Assembly: GCA_038749595.1 (NCBI GenBank)
Contig: JBCDHW010000004.1
Coordinates: 62,001-126,000 of the forward strand
Length of the DNA stretch: 64,000 bases
Direction of reading: 5' to 3'
Source: Parvularcula sp038749595
Lineage (GTDB): Bacteria > Pseudomonadota > Alphaproteobacteria > Caulobacterales > Parvularculaceae
Shown here: positions 42,382-51,318 of the stretch, one piece after another
How the letters are laid out: every line of letters begins with the position of its first letter
How positions within the stretch are numbered: position 1 is the first letter of the stretch
Notes under the pieces: model-generated
The model's input: the letters and a program-made list of their open reading frames with translations, nothing else
Database searches by the model: none
What the model was told of the DNA's origin: nothing
Program-made: the position numbers and the translations under genes

Positions 42382-42858
42382 ATGATTGAAAAAGGTCAGA
42401 CCGTACCCGCCGTCGATATTTTCGAGGCCACGCCCGAAGGCCCGAAGCCTGCGAACACCGGTGAGCTGCTGAAAGGCAAAAAGACGGTGCTTTTCGCCGT
42501 GCCGGGCGCGTTCACCCCGACGTGCTCAGCCAAGCATCTGCCGGGTTTCGTCGAGAACCTCGACGCGCTGAAGGCAAAGGGGATCGACCAGGTCGCCTGC
42601 ATGTCCGTGAACGATGCCTTCGTCATGGACGCTTGGGGTAAGAGCGCGAATGCACAAGGGATCACCATGCTTGCCGATGGCAATGGAAGCTTCACCGAAG
42701 CCCTCGGGCTGGAGATGGACGGTACGGGTTTCGGGATGGGCAAAAGGTCGCAAAGATTCGCGCTCATCGTCGAAAACGGACAGGCAACAGAGGTGTTGGT
42801 TGAGGAGCCAGGCGCCTTTGAGGTCAGTTCCGCGGAGTACGTGCTCTCCAAACTTTAG
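42382..42858 (+). CDS. Prx5-type peroxiredoxin
   Basis: 158 residues from ATG 42382 with AAGGAG 8 nt upstream. The peroxidatic cysteine lies in PGAFTPTCSAKHLPGF (C48), with VACMSVNDAFVM and LADGNGSFTEALGL typical of the peroxiredoxin-5/AhpE-like redoxins. It reduces hydroperoxides with glutathione or thioredoxin. A longer open frame upstream has no SD. Confidence 0.93.
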   Translation: MIEKGQTVPAVDIFEATPEGPKPANTGELLKGKKTVLFAVPGAFTPTCSAKHLPGFVENLDALKAKGIDQVACMSVNDAFVMDAWGKSANAQGITMLADGNGSFTEALGLEMDGTGFGMGKRSQRFALIVENGQATEVLVEEPGAFEVSSAEYVLSKL

Positions 42859-42925
42859 GAAAAAAGCCTGCGTAAAATCTTGCGACGTGTTTGCAAGTTA
42901 ACCCGGTCATGCGCATGATAGGGGC

Positions 42926-43153
42926 ATGACCGCGGAACTCTCGACTAAAGGCAACGTCCTCGCGCTTTTCGAACGCACCCGGATGCAGGCTTTTTTGAGC
43001 ACGTTCGTTGTTGCGCTGGGCGCGACCATTGCGGCGCTGCTCGCCGTCGGTGCGATGATCGTCGCGTTCCCTTTGATGCTCGCTGCAAGCACCACAGTTC
43101 GCGCCAGCGGCACGCGCCGCGGTTGGAAAGAACTCGAGCCAATCGAAGCCTGA
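42926..43153 (+). CDS. Small single-pass membrane protein
   Basis: 75 residues. A polar N-terminus is followed by one hydrophobic helix of about 35 residues (FLSTFVVALGATIAALLAVG onward) and a basic C-terminus, RASGTRRGWKELEP. ATG 42926 is preceded by AGGGGC. No family was recognised; it may be a membrane-stress or regulatory small protein, but nothing here decides it. The following 99 nt to 43252 hold nothing I recognise. Confidence 0.5.
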   Translation: MTAELSTKGNVLALFERTRMQAFLSTFVVALGATIAALLAVGAMIVAFPLMLAASTTVRASGTRRGWKELEPIEA

Positions 43154-43252
43154 TCGCACCCGCTCGGCCTTATTTTCCGGCGTGTCTTTCCGCGCTGTGG
43201 CGAGCACCCAGCTTTGCGTTGAAGCTCATCGCTGCGGCAATGCGCGGAGACG

Positions 43253-43495
43253 TTAGAGAAGCCCGTCGCCGTCGGGGTCCAAGAACTTATGCAGGTGGAC
43301 GATGAAGTAGCGCGTGTGGGCGCTATCGACGGTTGCTTGCGCTTTGCCGCGCCAGGCTTTCTCGGCCTCGGCGTAGCTGGGAAAGATCCCGACGATATCG
43401 AGGCTGTCGAGGTCGCGGAACCGCGCTTCCCGGGGACTGGTCAGCTCGCCGCCAAAAACCAGGTGGAGGAGCTGGGGAGATTCGGAATTTTGCAT
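43253..43495 (-). CDS. DUF4170 protein
   Basis: 80 residues with the DUF4170 pattern LHLVFGGELTSPREARFRDLDSLDIVGIFPSY, AWRGKAQATVDSAHTRYFIVHLHKFLDP, a small alphaproteobacterial family of unknown function. ATG 43495 has GAGGG 8 nt upstream; an in-frame GTG at 43510 is the alternative. It directly follows cysQ and is probably in the pmbA-cysQ transcript. Confidence 0.85.
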   Translation of the reverse strand: MQNSESPQLLHLVFGGELTSPREARFRDLDSLDIVGIFPSYAEAEKAWRGKAQATVDSAHTRYFIVHLHKFLDPDGDGLL

Positions 43496-43506
43496 GGAAA
43501 GAACCC

Positions 43507-44343
43507 TCACGAACGCAAACTGCGAAGGTCGCTGGGCAGGTGCGACAAACGCTCAATAATGTGCGGATAGAGCGATGACGCAGCGCACACAAGTCCAGCT
43601 TGGCTCGGATTGGGTTTTCCGAAAACGAATGGTCGGCCGAGGTGGTCGCTGACCGTCGCGCCAGCTTCTTGCGCGATGAGCGTGCCGGGCGCAGCGTCCC
43701 AGTCGGCTTTGGGCGCAAGAGCAAGCGTCCCGTCGCATGTCCCCGCCGCAACAAGCGCCATCCGATAGCTTGTCGAGTTTTTGTAGGACAGGGTCATCGG
43801 CGGCCACGCGCGGGGCCATTTGGGATGGCCGAACATCTGTTTGAGCCCGATCATCCGCGCGCCTTCGAGAGCAGATACTTGGCTCGCTGTGATGGGCAGA
43901 CGGTTTAACGTGGCTCCGGCGCCAACCGCCGCTGCGTAGAGTTCGCCTCGGGCAGGAGCGAAAATGACGGATGCGATGACTGCGCCGTCCTCAATAATGG
44001 CAAGACAGACCGTAAACTGATCATCGCCGCGCAAAAAAGCGCGTGTCCCATCGATGGGATCCACGACAATCGTTCGCGGCGCCGACAGTCTCGCAGGATC
44101 GTCCGCGTTCTCTTCAGACAGCCAGCCATAGTCCGCACGCGGACCAGCCAACAGCGCCTCGTGGAGCACGGCATTGGCGCGGAGGTCGGCTTCCGTGACC
44201 GGCGATTGATCGTCTTTGCTCCAGACCTTGACGGCGACATCGCGGAACAGGGGCATGATCGCGCAGCCCGCTTCCTGCGCCGCTTCGATCAAAGCGTCTC
44301 GCTCGTCCGTCGCCGAAGGAAGGCTCGGTCTACTCTCCGGCAA
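43507..44343 (-). CDS. cysQ: CysQ-like 3'(2'),5'-bisphosphate nucleotidase / inositol-phosphatase family
   Basis: 278 residues of the lithium-sensitive Mg-phosphatase fold: SEEN (E78), VVDPIDGTRAF (D95, D98) and the C-terminal WDAAPGTLIAQEAGA. CysQ removes 3'-phosphoadenosine 5'-phosphate formed in sulfur assimilation; an inositol monophosphatase is the alternative. No ATG or GTG is available near the N-terminus; the best start is a TTG at 44343, inside the pmbA 3' end. The pmbA-cysQ-DUF4170 order recurs in alphaproteobacteria as far as I recall. Confidence 0.82.
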   Translation of the reverse strand: MPESRPSLPSATDERDALIEAAQEAGCAIMPLFRDVAVKVWSKDDQSPVTEADLRANAVLHEALLAGPRADYGWLSEENADDPARLSAPRTIVVDPIDGTRAFLRGDDQFTVCLAIIEDGAVIASVIFAPARGELYAAAVGAGATLNRLPITASQVSALEGARMIGLKQMFGHPKWPRAWPPMTLSYKNSTSYRMALVAAGTCDGTLALAPKADWDAAPGTLIAQEAGATVSDHLGRPFVFGKPNPSQAGLVCAASSLYPHIIERLSHLPSDLRSLRS

Positions 44344-45670
44344 TGGTCATTGTTTCGATAAGGAGCGTCGGCGCGTTGACGGATCCGCGCCGGATCAGAT
44401 CGCTTCCCGGTACGAGATGAGCCCACATATCCAAGAGGTTGCCTGCGATGGTGATCTCAGAAACGGGATAGGCGATCTCGCCGTTCTCGATCGCATAGCC
44501 TGCGCAACCCACCGAGAAGTCGCCGGTGTTGCCGTTGATCTGTGGACCGAACATATCGCTGACGAGAAGGCCGTTCCCCGCCTCTTTGTAGAGCTCTTCG
44601 GGGGATTTTTCGCCCGGAAGAAGATCCAGATTCGACGGTCCCGACGACGGCGCGCCGCCGGTGCCGCGCTTTGCCCGGCCGTTGGTTTCAAGACCGAGCT
44701 GCTTGGCCTGGGCGCTGTTCAGATACCACTGGGTCAGTACACCGTGATCGATCAAATCGAAGGCGGTGCAGACGACGCCCTCGCCGTCAAAAGGCTTTGA
44801 GCCGAAGCCGCGGGGCCTCAGCGGATCGTCGCGGACGATGACGCTTTTCGAGAAAAGCTGCTCACCGCGTTTTTCGAGAAGGAAGGACGTTTTCCGCGCG
44901 ATGGCGCCGCCGTTCGCCGCGCTCGCCAGCGGACCAAGAAGGGTTGCGGCGAGGCGCTGTTCGAAGATCACCGGCGCCTGCTGTGACTTCATTTTGCGCG
45001 GGTTGAGCCGACGCACGGTGCGTTCTCCGGCCTCGCGGCCAACGCTTTCGGCCGCCCGCAAGTCAGTCAGGTGAACTGCGCTGTCGCTGTCGTAATCCCG
45101 CTCCATCGCGGTGCCTTCACCCGCCAAAACCGAGACGCCGAGGGAATGCGAGCCCCCTGACTTACGGCCGTAGAAGCCGTCGGAGGTGGCAAAAAAGCTC
45201 TCTCCACCAGAAACCGACGCCCCTGCACCAGAAGAGTTGGTGACTCCGCCCACCGACCGCGCCGCAGCCTCGCAAGCGAGCGCCCGTTCTGTAAGCTCTT
45301 CGGTCGTTGGCTCAACGCCATCGGAGAGGTCGAGGTCGGCGAAGGGGCCCTGGGCGAGCCGGTCCTTAGGCGCCAACCCTGCGTAGGGATCGCTTGGCGC
45401 GAGCGCCGCCATCTTCACCGCCCGCTCAACCAAAGTGTTGATCGCATCCGCGCTGAAATTCGTGGAACTCACGGTCGCTTGGCGGTCACCGATGAAGACC
45501 CGAAGGCCAAGGTCTTGGTTCTCTGAGCGCTCAACCTCCTCAGTTTCCCCAAGGCGTACCGAAACGCTGGCAGAAAGGCTCTTATAGAGCAGCGCATCGG
45601 CAGCATCAGCGCCTTGAGCTTTGGCTTTGTCGATGAGCGATTGAAGCAGGGTCTCAGGGTTTGCGGTCAT
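44330..45670 (-). CDS. pmbA: PmbA/TldE subunit of the TldD-PmbA metalloprotease
   Basis: From ATG 45670 the protein is 446 residues. DLGLRVFIGDRQATVSSTNFS near the N-terminus, RRLNPRKMKSQQAPVIFEQRLAATLLGPL, GEGVVCTAFDLIDHGVLTQWYLNSAQAKQLG and the C-terminal GDFSVGCAGYAIENGEIAYPV are family blocks. PmbA lacks the zinc-binding site and works with TldD, which is not in this window, in peptide maturation and antitoxin degradation. It is divergent from the glycine riboswitch and gcv operon. Confidence 0.93.
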   Translation of the reverse strand: MTANPETLLQSLIDKAKAQGADAADALLYKSLSASVSVRLGETEEVERSENQDLGLRVFIGDRQATVSSTNFSADAINTLVERAVKMAALAPSDPYAGLAPKDRLAQGPFADLDLSDGVEPTTEELTERALACEAAARSVGGVTNSSGAGASVSGGESFFATSDGFYGRKSGGSHSLGVSVLAGEGTAMERDYDSDSAVHLTDLRAAESVGREAGERTVRRLNPRKMKSQQAPVIFEQRLAATLLGPLASAANGGAIARKTSFLLEKRGEQLFSKSVIVRDDPLRPRGFGSKPFDGEGVVCTAFDLIDHGVLTQWYLNSAQAKQLGLETNGRAKRGTGGAPSSGPSNLDLLPGEKSPEELYKEAGNGLLVSDMFGPQINGNTGDFSVGCAGYAIENGEIAYPVSEITIAGNLLDMWAHLVPGSDLIRRGSVNAPTLLIETMTIAGE

Positions 45671-45787
45671 GGGATCCAATTTCGTGGGGTCAGTGGTGCG
45701 GCCTAGTGCCGACCCTAGCATCTGGCAAGTTGACGAATCCGGTCCAATTGGGCACGCGATTTTGGTGGCGTTCGCGCCACGTTCCCT

Positions 45788-45978
45788 AGCGGGAGACGCT
45801 TGCAGGGGCGGCTATCGCAACTGGCAGGGGCCGAAGGCGCAACCACCCCGGAAACGCTCAGGCACAAGGGACCGCTGGGGATCGGAGAAAGGCTGGAAAA
45901 GGGCCCGCAGGCCCTGCCGAAGGAGCAAGCTGCGCGAAAGATCGCGCGGCGGAAACTCTCAGGCGCGCGGCACCGACG
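45788..45978 (+). ncRNA. Tandem glycine riboswitch (two aptamers)
   Basis: Two consecutive copies of the glycine-aptamer core are readable. Aptamer 1 (about 45788-45876) has P1 AGCGG/CCGCT, GGGAGA, CCGAAGG-GCAA, CCGGAAACGCTCAGGCA and GGACCGCT. Aptamer 2 (about 45882-45976) has TCGGAGA, GCCGAAGGAGCAA, GCGGAAACTCTCAGG and CACCGA. The P1 arms TCGG/CCGA close the second. Tandem glycine aptamers bind glycine and normally switch on gcv operons. Here the RNA ends about 70 nt before gcvT, agreeing with glycine-induced glycine catabolism. Confidence 0.96.
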
Positions 45979-46008
45979 TGCAGGCGCATCGACAGCTGGG
46001 GCTTTGGC

Positions 46009-46048
46009 GCTGCCGCCCTTGGCAGCGGACTTGGAGGCCCGAACGTTG
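46009..46048 (+). promoter_or_regulatory. Riboswitch expression platform: hairpin, Shine-Dalgarno and TTG start
   Basis: A 6-bp hairpin (GCTGCC 46009-46014, GGCAGC 46021-46026) is followed by the SD GGAGG (46033-46037), then TTG 46046, the gcvT start. No T-run follows the hairpin, so control is more likely translational than by termination. This is inference. Confidence 0.5.
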
Positions 46049-47188
46049 ACTGACGCTTTGAAAACGCTGCCGCTTGACGGCCTCCACCGCCAGCTCGGCG
46101 GAAAAATGGTGCCTTTCGCGGGCTATACGATGCCTGTGCAGTTCCCAGCCGGGGTCAAAGAAGAGCACCTTTGGACCCGGGAGAAAGCCGGACTGTTCGA
46201 CGTGAGCCATATGGGCCAGGCGACGCTCACCGTTCCAAGCGGAAGCCACGAGGACGTCGCTGCATGCATTGAGCAGCTTGTCCCCGGAGAGATCAAAAAA
46301 CTCGGAAAAGGCCGCATTCGCTACTCGCTGTTGATGGCGGACGACGGCGGTGTCCTCGATGACCTGATGATCTCGCGGTTTCCCGCCGAGGCCGATCGCG
46401 AGGGTACGTTGTTTCTTGTCGTGAACGCCGCGGTGAAAGACCAAGACTACGCCTACATCGCTGAGAAACTCGGCGGCCAGGCCAAGATGGACATCCTCGA
46501 CCGCTGCCTCCTTGCCTTGCAAGGCCCCGCTGCGGCCGATGTCATCGCAGGGTTCGTCCCCGAGGCGGCAACGATGCCCTTCATGTCGATGCAGCCGGCT
46601 GTGATCGATGGCCTCGACGTGATCCTCAGCCGCTGCGGCTATACCGGCGAGGATGGGTTTGAAATCTCCGTTGCCAACGACGATGCCGAGCGCCTCGCCA
46701 ATCTCCTGCTGAGCCACGACGATGTGGCACCGATCGGCCTTGGCGCCCGCGATTCGCTGCGGCTTGAGGCGGGTCTCTGCCTCTACGGGCACGACATGAG
46801 CCCGAAAACCTCGCCGGTCGAAGCAAACTTGGTCTTCGCCTTGGGCAAGAGACGCCGAACCGAGGGCGGTTTTCTGGGAGCCGACCGCGTGCTTGAGGAG
46901 CTTGAGAGCGGAACGGACACGCTCCGGGTCGGGATCAAGCCCCAAGGCCGCGCGCCCGCCCGGGAAGGAACCGACGTTAAAACCGAGGACGGCACCGTCA
47001 TCGGCACGATCACCTCGGGCGGGTTTGGCCCGAGCGTCGAAGGGCCGGTCGCTATGGGCTATGTTCAGCGTGCGTTCGCGGAGGAGGGCACTGCGGTGTT
47101 CCTCGACATCCGCGGTAAACTCCACCCGGCGGATGTCGTTCGCCTCCCCTTCGTCGAACCCCGCTACTACCGAGGGCCAAAAGCATGA
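46046..47188 (+). CDS. gcvT: Glycine cleavage system T protein (aminomethyltransferase)
   Basis: Transfers the aminomethyl carbon from the lipoyl arm of GcvH to tetrahydrofolate, releasing ammonia. From TTG 46046 the protein is 380 residues, starting LTDALKTLPLDGLHRQLGGKMVPFAGY. FDVSHMGQATL, SRCGYTGEDGFEISV and GARDSLRLEAGLCLYGHD are GcvT blocks. The start is chosen from GGAGG 8 nt upstream; the frame is open back into the riboswitch but has no alternative with an SD. The stop overlaps gcvH (ATGA). Confidence 0.95.
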   Translation: MTDALKTLPLDGLHRQLGGKMVPFAGYTMPVQFPAGVKEEHLWTREKAGLFDVSHMGQATLTVPSGSHEDVAACIEQLVPGEIKKLGKGRIRYSLLMADDGGVLDDLMISRFPAEADREGTLFLVVNAAVKDQDYAYIAEKLGGQAKMDILDRCLLALQGPAAADVIAGFVPEAATMPFMSMQPAVIDGLDVILSRCGYTGEDGFEISVANDDAERLANLLLSHDDVAPIGLGARDSLRLEAGLCLYGHDMSPKTSPVEANLVFALGKRRRTEGGFLGADRVLEELESGTDTLRVGIKPQGRAPAREGTDVKTEDGTVIGTITSGGFGPSVEGPVAMGYVQRAFAEEGTAVFLDIRGKLHPADVVRLPFVEPRYYRGPKA

Positions 47189-47556
47189 CCACCAAATTCA
47201 CCAAAGATCACGAATGGATCCGCATCGAGGGCGATATCGCGGTGGTCGGCATCACCACCCACGCCGCTGAGCAATTGGGCGACGTTGTGTTTGTCGAGCT
47301 GCCCGACGTGGGAAAAGCGTTTGATCAGGGTGCGGACATGGCCGTCGTGGAGAGCGTCAAGGCCGCTTCAGACGTCTACGCGCCAGTATCTGGTGAGATT
47401 GTCGAAGCCAATGCCGCGTTGGTCGATGCGCCTGAAGGCGTCAACGAAGGGCCCGAGGGGGACGGGTGGTTTGTGAAAATGAAATTGAGCGATCCGAGCC
47501 AGCTCGACGGCTTGATGGACGAAGCGGCGTACAAAGAGCATACGGCCAATGGCTAA
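47185..47556 (+). CDS. gcvH: Glycine cleavage system H protein
   Basis: Lipoylated shuttle protein of the complex. At 123 residues it has normal length; the lipoyl lysine is in VVESVKAASDVYAPVSG (K59), with DHEWIRIEGDIAVVGIT at the N-terminus and DGWFVKMKLSD near the C-terminus. It overlaps gcvT by 4 nt and the following small membrane gene by 8 nt. Confidence 0.97.
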   Translation: MTTKFTKDHEWIRIEGDIAVVGITTHAAEQLGDVVFVELPDVGKAFDQGADMAVVESVKAASDVYAPVSGEIVEANAALVDAPEGVNEGPEGDGWFVKMKLSDPSQLDGLMDEAAYKEHTANG

Positions 47557-47737
47557 GCCGAGCGGGGCTGGTGCAAAGCTTGCAGTTGGCATCGCGATCG
47601 GCGTTGCGATTGGAACGTCGATCGGTGTCGCGACCGAATCAATGGGGCTTTGGTTGCCCATAGGAATTTCTCTGGGTGCCGCCCTTGGTGTGGCGTTCTC
47701 GGGTGCAGAAACGAATAACAAGAAGGACGATGAGTGA
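47549..47737 (+). CDS. Unknown glycine-rich two-helix membrane protein inside the gcv operon
   Basis: 62 residues. A short basic N-terminus, MAKPSGAGAK, leads to two Gly/Ala-rich hydrophobic segments (about 11-28 and 33-50) with GxxxG-like spacing. The tail is acidic and lysine-rich, ending NNKKDDE. It starts 8 nt inside gcvH, and its TGA overlaps the gcvPA ATG, so it is tightly coupled to both. No family was recognised. Overlaps and codon use support a real gene. Confidence 0.65.
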   Translation: MAKPSGAGAKLAVGIAIGVAIGTSIGVATESMGLWLPIGISLGAALGVAFSGAETNNKKDDE

Positions 47738-49077
47738 TGCGTTATCTTCCCCTTACGGACGGTGAGCGTCAGGAGATGCTCAAAACCATCGGTGTCGAGA
47801 ACATCGATGCGCTGTTCGCCGATGTGCCAAGCGATGCGCTGAACCCGTCGCTTAATCTGCCGAACCACCAGTCTGAGTTCGAGGTCGATCGGTACCTTCG
47901 GGGGCTTTCCGAGAACAACCACACGGGCGGCGACGGCCCGTTTTTTGCGGGCGCTGGTGCCTATCGTCACCACGTCCCAGCGACAGTGGATCACATTATT
48001 CAGCGCTCGGAGTTTCTCACGGCCTACACGCCGTATCAACCTGAAATCGCGCAGGGTACGTTGCAATATCTGTTCGAGTTCCAGACTCAGGTGGCGGCAC
48101 TCACAGGTATGGATGTCGCCAACGCATCGATGTACGACGGATCGACGGCCACGGCTGAAGCGGCGCTGATGGCGCGGCGCATTACCAAGCGTACGAAAGT
48201 CGTCATGGCAGGCGGTGTCCATCCGCACTACGCTGAAGTCGTCCGAACGAATGAGGAATTGATCGGCGACACGGTCGTTCAAGCCGCCGCTGTTCCGGGC
48301 GGCAGCGCCGTAGAAGACATGATCGACGATGAGACGTCGTGCGTAATTGTTCAGAGCCCGGATGTTTTTGGCTTTCTCCGTGATCTGACCGCTATCGGTG
48401 AAAAAGCGCACGCCCACGGCGCTCTCTTGATTGCTGTGGTGACGGAGGCCGCATCTTTCGGATTGCTCCGTTCGCCCGGAAGTCAGGGTGCGGACATCGT
48501 CGTCGCCGAGGGCCAGTCCATCGGCAACGCGCTGAATTTCGGCGGGCCCTACGTCGGCCTCTTTGCCTCGCGCCAAAAGTATGTGCGGCACATGCCCGGT
48601 CGCTTGTGCGGTGAAACGACGGATGCGGACGGTCGCCGCGGCTTCGTGCTCACCCTCTCAACCCGCGAGCAACATATCCGCCGGGATAAAGCGACGTCGA
48701 ATATCTGCACCAATTCAGGGCTTTGTGCGCTGGCGTTTACGGTCCATATGTCCCTGATGGGCGGGCATGGCCTACGCCAGGTCGCGACGCTGTCCCACGA
48801 GAATGCGGTGAAAACAGCGGACCGGCTCGCGACAATTGATGGTGTCGATGTGCTCAACGATGCCTTTTTCAACGAATTCACCGTGCGGTTGCCCAAGAAT
48901 GCCGAGGCTGTCGTCGAGAAGCTCGCGGGTGAGGGAATCATTGCAGGTGTTCCCGGTGGTCGCCTCTGGCCGGGACGGGACGAGACGGAAAATCTCCTCA
49001 TCGTCGCCGCGACCGAACTCACCCGCGATAGCGATATCGAGGCGCTCGGATCGGCGCTGGCGGGAGCGATCGCCTAA
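47737..49077 (+). CDS. gcvPA: Glycine dehydrogenase (decarboxylating) subunit 1
   Basis: N-terminal half of the split P protein; with GcvPB it decarboxylates glycine. From ATG 47737 it is 446 residues, with RYLPLTDGERQEMLKTIGV, FAGAGAYRHHVPA, FLTAYTPYQPEIAQGTLQ and MYDGSTATAEAALMA typical of GcvPA. A GTG one codon upstream is the alternative start. Its TAA is followed immediately by the next ATG. Confidence 0.96.
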   Translation: MRYLPLTDGERQEMLKTIGVENIDALFADVPSDALNPSLNLPNHQSEFEVDRYLRGLSENNHTGGDGPFFAGAGAYRHHVPATVDHIIQRSEFLTAYTPYQPEIAQGTLQYLFEFQTQVAALTGMDVANASMYDGSTATAEAALMARRITKRTKVVMAGGVHPHYAEVVRTNEELIGDTVVQAAAVPGGSAVEDMIDDETSCVIVQSPDVFGFLRDLTAIGEKAHAHGALLIAVVTEAASFGLLRSPGSQGADIVVAEGQSIGNALNFGGPYVGLFASRQKYVRHMPGRLCGETTDADGRRGFVLTLSTREQHIRRDKATSNICTNSGLCALAFTVHMSLMGGHGLRQVATLSHENAVKTADRLATIDGVDVLNDAFFNEFTVRLPKNAEAVVEKLAGEGIIAGVPGGRLWPGRDETENLLIVAATELTRDSDIEALGSALAGAIA

Positions 49078-49680
49078 ATGTCGGAGACAGTGTTCAATCA
49101 GAAGCGGTTGGCGCATCGGACGCGGTATGAATTTCGCGCGTCGAACGTCGGCGTGAAGGTTGAAGACAACCAAGCCGCCGTCGCCTTCGACCAGCCCTAC
49201 GAAGAGATTCCCTTTGAACAAAGGACGTTCACGGAGAAGATGATGGCTCTCCGAGCAGCAGCCATCTTCTTCCTGGTGATGGCGGCGTACCGCGTCTTTG
49301 AAGGCGTGCTCCTCGACGGCGGGACAGCTGCGTACGTGATCGCGGGGATCCAGGTTGTCCTCGCCGGCGCAGCGGAGTGGGGGTATCGCCGGACGAACGT
49401 GGCCTTCACCGTCATCGACGCGACCCAAGGCTCTTTGTTCGTCATCAACGACAAAGTCGGTGCACGGATCATGGCGGAAATCACGGCCCGTCGGCGGCAA
49501 GCGCTGCGGACGGCCGCGGGCGACATCAACCTGGAAAACCCTATCGATTTCGAGGTCGAGAAGTTCAAATGGCTCCTCGACCACGATGTGATTACGCAGG
49601 ACGAGCACGACGAAAAGCTCTCTGCGCTCGGTCAGCTCGCAAGCTTAGACGAGCGACCCGACCCGACGAGGCTGCACTGA
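49078..49680 (+). CDS. Unknown membrane protein between gcvPA and gcvPB
   Basis: 200 residues. The soluble N-terminus (about 1-55) includes TRYEFRASNVGVKVEDN. Two membrane segments follow (about 60-77 and 84-98), then a beta-rich stretch (FTVIDATQGSLFVINDKVGARIM). The C-terminal helical pair, FKWLLDHDVITQDEHDEKLSAL, resembles a SHOCT-type motif. It starts on the base after the gcvPA stop and ends 69 nt before gcvPB. No family was recognised. Confidence 0.65.
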   Translation: MSETVFNQKRLAHRTRYEFRASNVGVKVEDNQAAVAFDQPYEEIPFEQRTFTEKMMALRAAAIFFLVMAAYRVFEGVLLDGGTAAYVIAGIQVVLAGAAEWGYRRTNVAFTVIDATQGSLFVINDKVGARIMAEITARRRQALRTAAGDINLENPIDFEVEKFKWLLDHDVITQDEHDEKLSALGQLASLDERPDPTRLH

Positions 49681-49749
49681 TATGGCGCAGCTTTTCAATA
49701 TCTTGAGGCTAACCGGCGGAGACGTCCGCCCCTTCGGAAGGATCATCCG

Positions 49750-51273
49750 ATGACTGTAGAAACGTTTAGTGGTCACAAAGCGCTCGAGCTTGACGTTCCG
49801 CTTCTTTTCGAAGAGGGCTCTTATGAAAAGTCAGGCGTCGATATGCCTGCACCCTCCGGCGTAACGCAGCGGCTCGGCGACTTAGGTGCCGAAGCCCCGG
49901 TAGACCTCCCGGCATTTTCTGAGCCCCAGGCGATGCGCCACTTCGTGCGGCTGAGCCAGAAGAACTACGCCATCGATATGGGCATCTTCCCCCTTGGCTC
50001 GTGCACGATGAAGCACAATCCGCGGCTGAACGAAAAGATGGCGCGTCTGCCAGGCTTCGCTGACGTTCACCCGCTCCAACCGCAATCGTCCGTACAAGGC
50101 GCACTGGAGCTGATCCACGAATTACAAGGCTGGTTGTGTGAAATGACCGGCATGCCTGCGGTCGCCATGAGCCCGAAGGCAGGCGCCCACGGCGAGCTCT
50201 GCGGGATGATGTCGATCCGCGCCGCGATCGTGGCGAAGGGAGAGGAGAAAACCCGTACCCGCGTTTTGGTCCCTGAGTCCGCACACGGAACGAACCCGGC
50301 GACGGCTGTGCAGTGCGGGTTCACGGTCGACAAGCTTCCCGGCACCGAAGACGGCCACGTGGACGTTGAGGCGCTCAAGGCAAAGCTGGGCCCCGATGTG
50401 GCGGCGATCATGGTCACCAACCCCAACACGTGCGGGTTGTTCGAAAAAGACATCCGCGAGATGGCCGATGCCGTTCATGCCGTGGGCGGATATTTCTACT
50501 GCGACGGCGCCAACTTCAACGCGATCGTTGGCAAAGCGCGGCCCGGCGATCTCGGCGTCGACGCGATGCACATCAACCTGCACAAGACGTTCTCCACCCC
50601 CCACGGCGGGGGCGGCCCAGGCTCAGGACCCACGGTGCTGTCCGAAGCGCTGGCGCCCTTTGCCCCGATCCCAGCGGTGGTCAAAGACGGCGACAGCTAT
50701 CGCATCCACGAAACGATGACCGATGCATTCGCGCAAAGCTTTGGCCGCATGACCGCGTTCCACGGCCAGATGGGTATGTTCGTCCGTGCCCTGAGCTACA
50801 TGATGAGCCACGGCGCCGACGGCCTACGCCAGGTCGCCGAAGACGCTGTCCTCAACGCTAACTATGTCCGTGTACGTCTTGGCGAAGAAATGACCCAGGG
50901 CTACCCGGGCCCGTGCATGCACGAGGCGCTGTTCTCGGATAAGTGGCTCAAAGACACGGGCGTTGGCACGCTCGATTTCGCTAAGGCGATGATCGACGAG
51001 GGCTATCACCCGATGACCATGTATTTCCCCTTGGTTGTCTCTGGCGCGATGTTGATCGAGCCCACCGAAACCGAATCAAAGGCGTCCCTGGACGAGTTCT
51101 GCGACAGCCTCCTGAGCCTCGCCAGGGCCGCAAAGTCGGGCGAGACAGAGCGGTTCGAAAACGCGCCGGTGCATGCACCGCGCAGCCGTCTCGACGAGAC
51201 CAAAGCCGCGCGGAAGCCCGTGCTGAAGTGGACCCCGCCGGCTGAGGAAACATCAGCGATGGCGGCCGAATAA
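49750..51273 (+). CDS. gcvPB: Glycine dehydrogenase (decarboxylating) subunit 2
   Basis: The PLP-bearing half of the split P protein. The 507-residue protein has GSCTMKHNPRLNE, ESAHGTNPATA, CDGANFNAIVGKARPGD and the PLP lysine in HINLHKTFSTPHGGGGPG (K279). GGAAGG lies upstream of ATG 49750. It completes gcvT-gcvH-gcvPA-gcvPB; the L protein (lipoamide dehydrogenase) is not here. Confidence 0.97.
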   Translation: MTVETFSGHKALELDVPLLFEEGSYEKSGVDMPAPSGVTQRLGDLGAEAPVDLPAFSEPQAMRHFVRLSQKNYAIDMGIFPLGSCTMKHNPRLNEKMARLPGFADVHPLQPQSSVQGALELIHELQGWLCEMTGMPAVAMSPKAGAHGELCGMMSIRAAIVAKGEEKTRTRVLVPESAHGTNPATAVQCGFTVDKLPGTEDGHVDVEALKAKLGPDVAAIMVTNPNTCGLFEKDIREMADAVHAVGGYFYCDGANFNAIVGKARPGDLGVDAMHINLHKTFSTPHGGGGPGSGPTVLSEALAPFAPIPAVVKDGDSYRIHETMTDAFAQSFGRMTAFHGQMGMFVRALSYMMSHGADGLRQVAEDAVLNANYVRVRLGEEMTQGYPGPCMHEALFSDKWLKDTGVGTLDFAKAMIDEGYHPMTMYFPLVVSGAMLIEPTETESKASLDEFCDSLLSLARAAKSGETERFENAPVHAPRSRLDETKAARKPVLKWTPPAEETSAMAAE

Positions 51274-51318
51274 GCGCCGTCGCTTGCCAAGCGTTGGTCG
51301 GCGGGACACATCCTCGCC

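Noticed and set aside
45959..47125. 388-codon minus-strand open frame
   Set aside because: Antisense to gcvT and part of its leader; no motifs.
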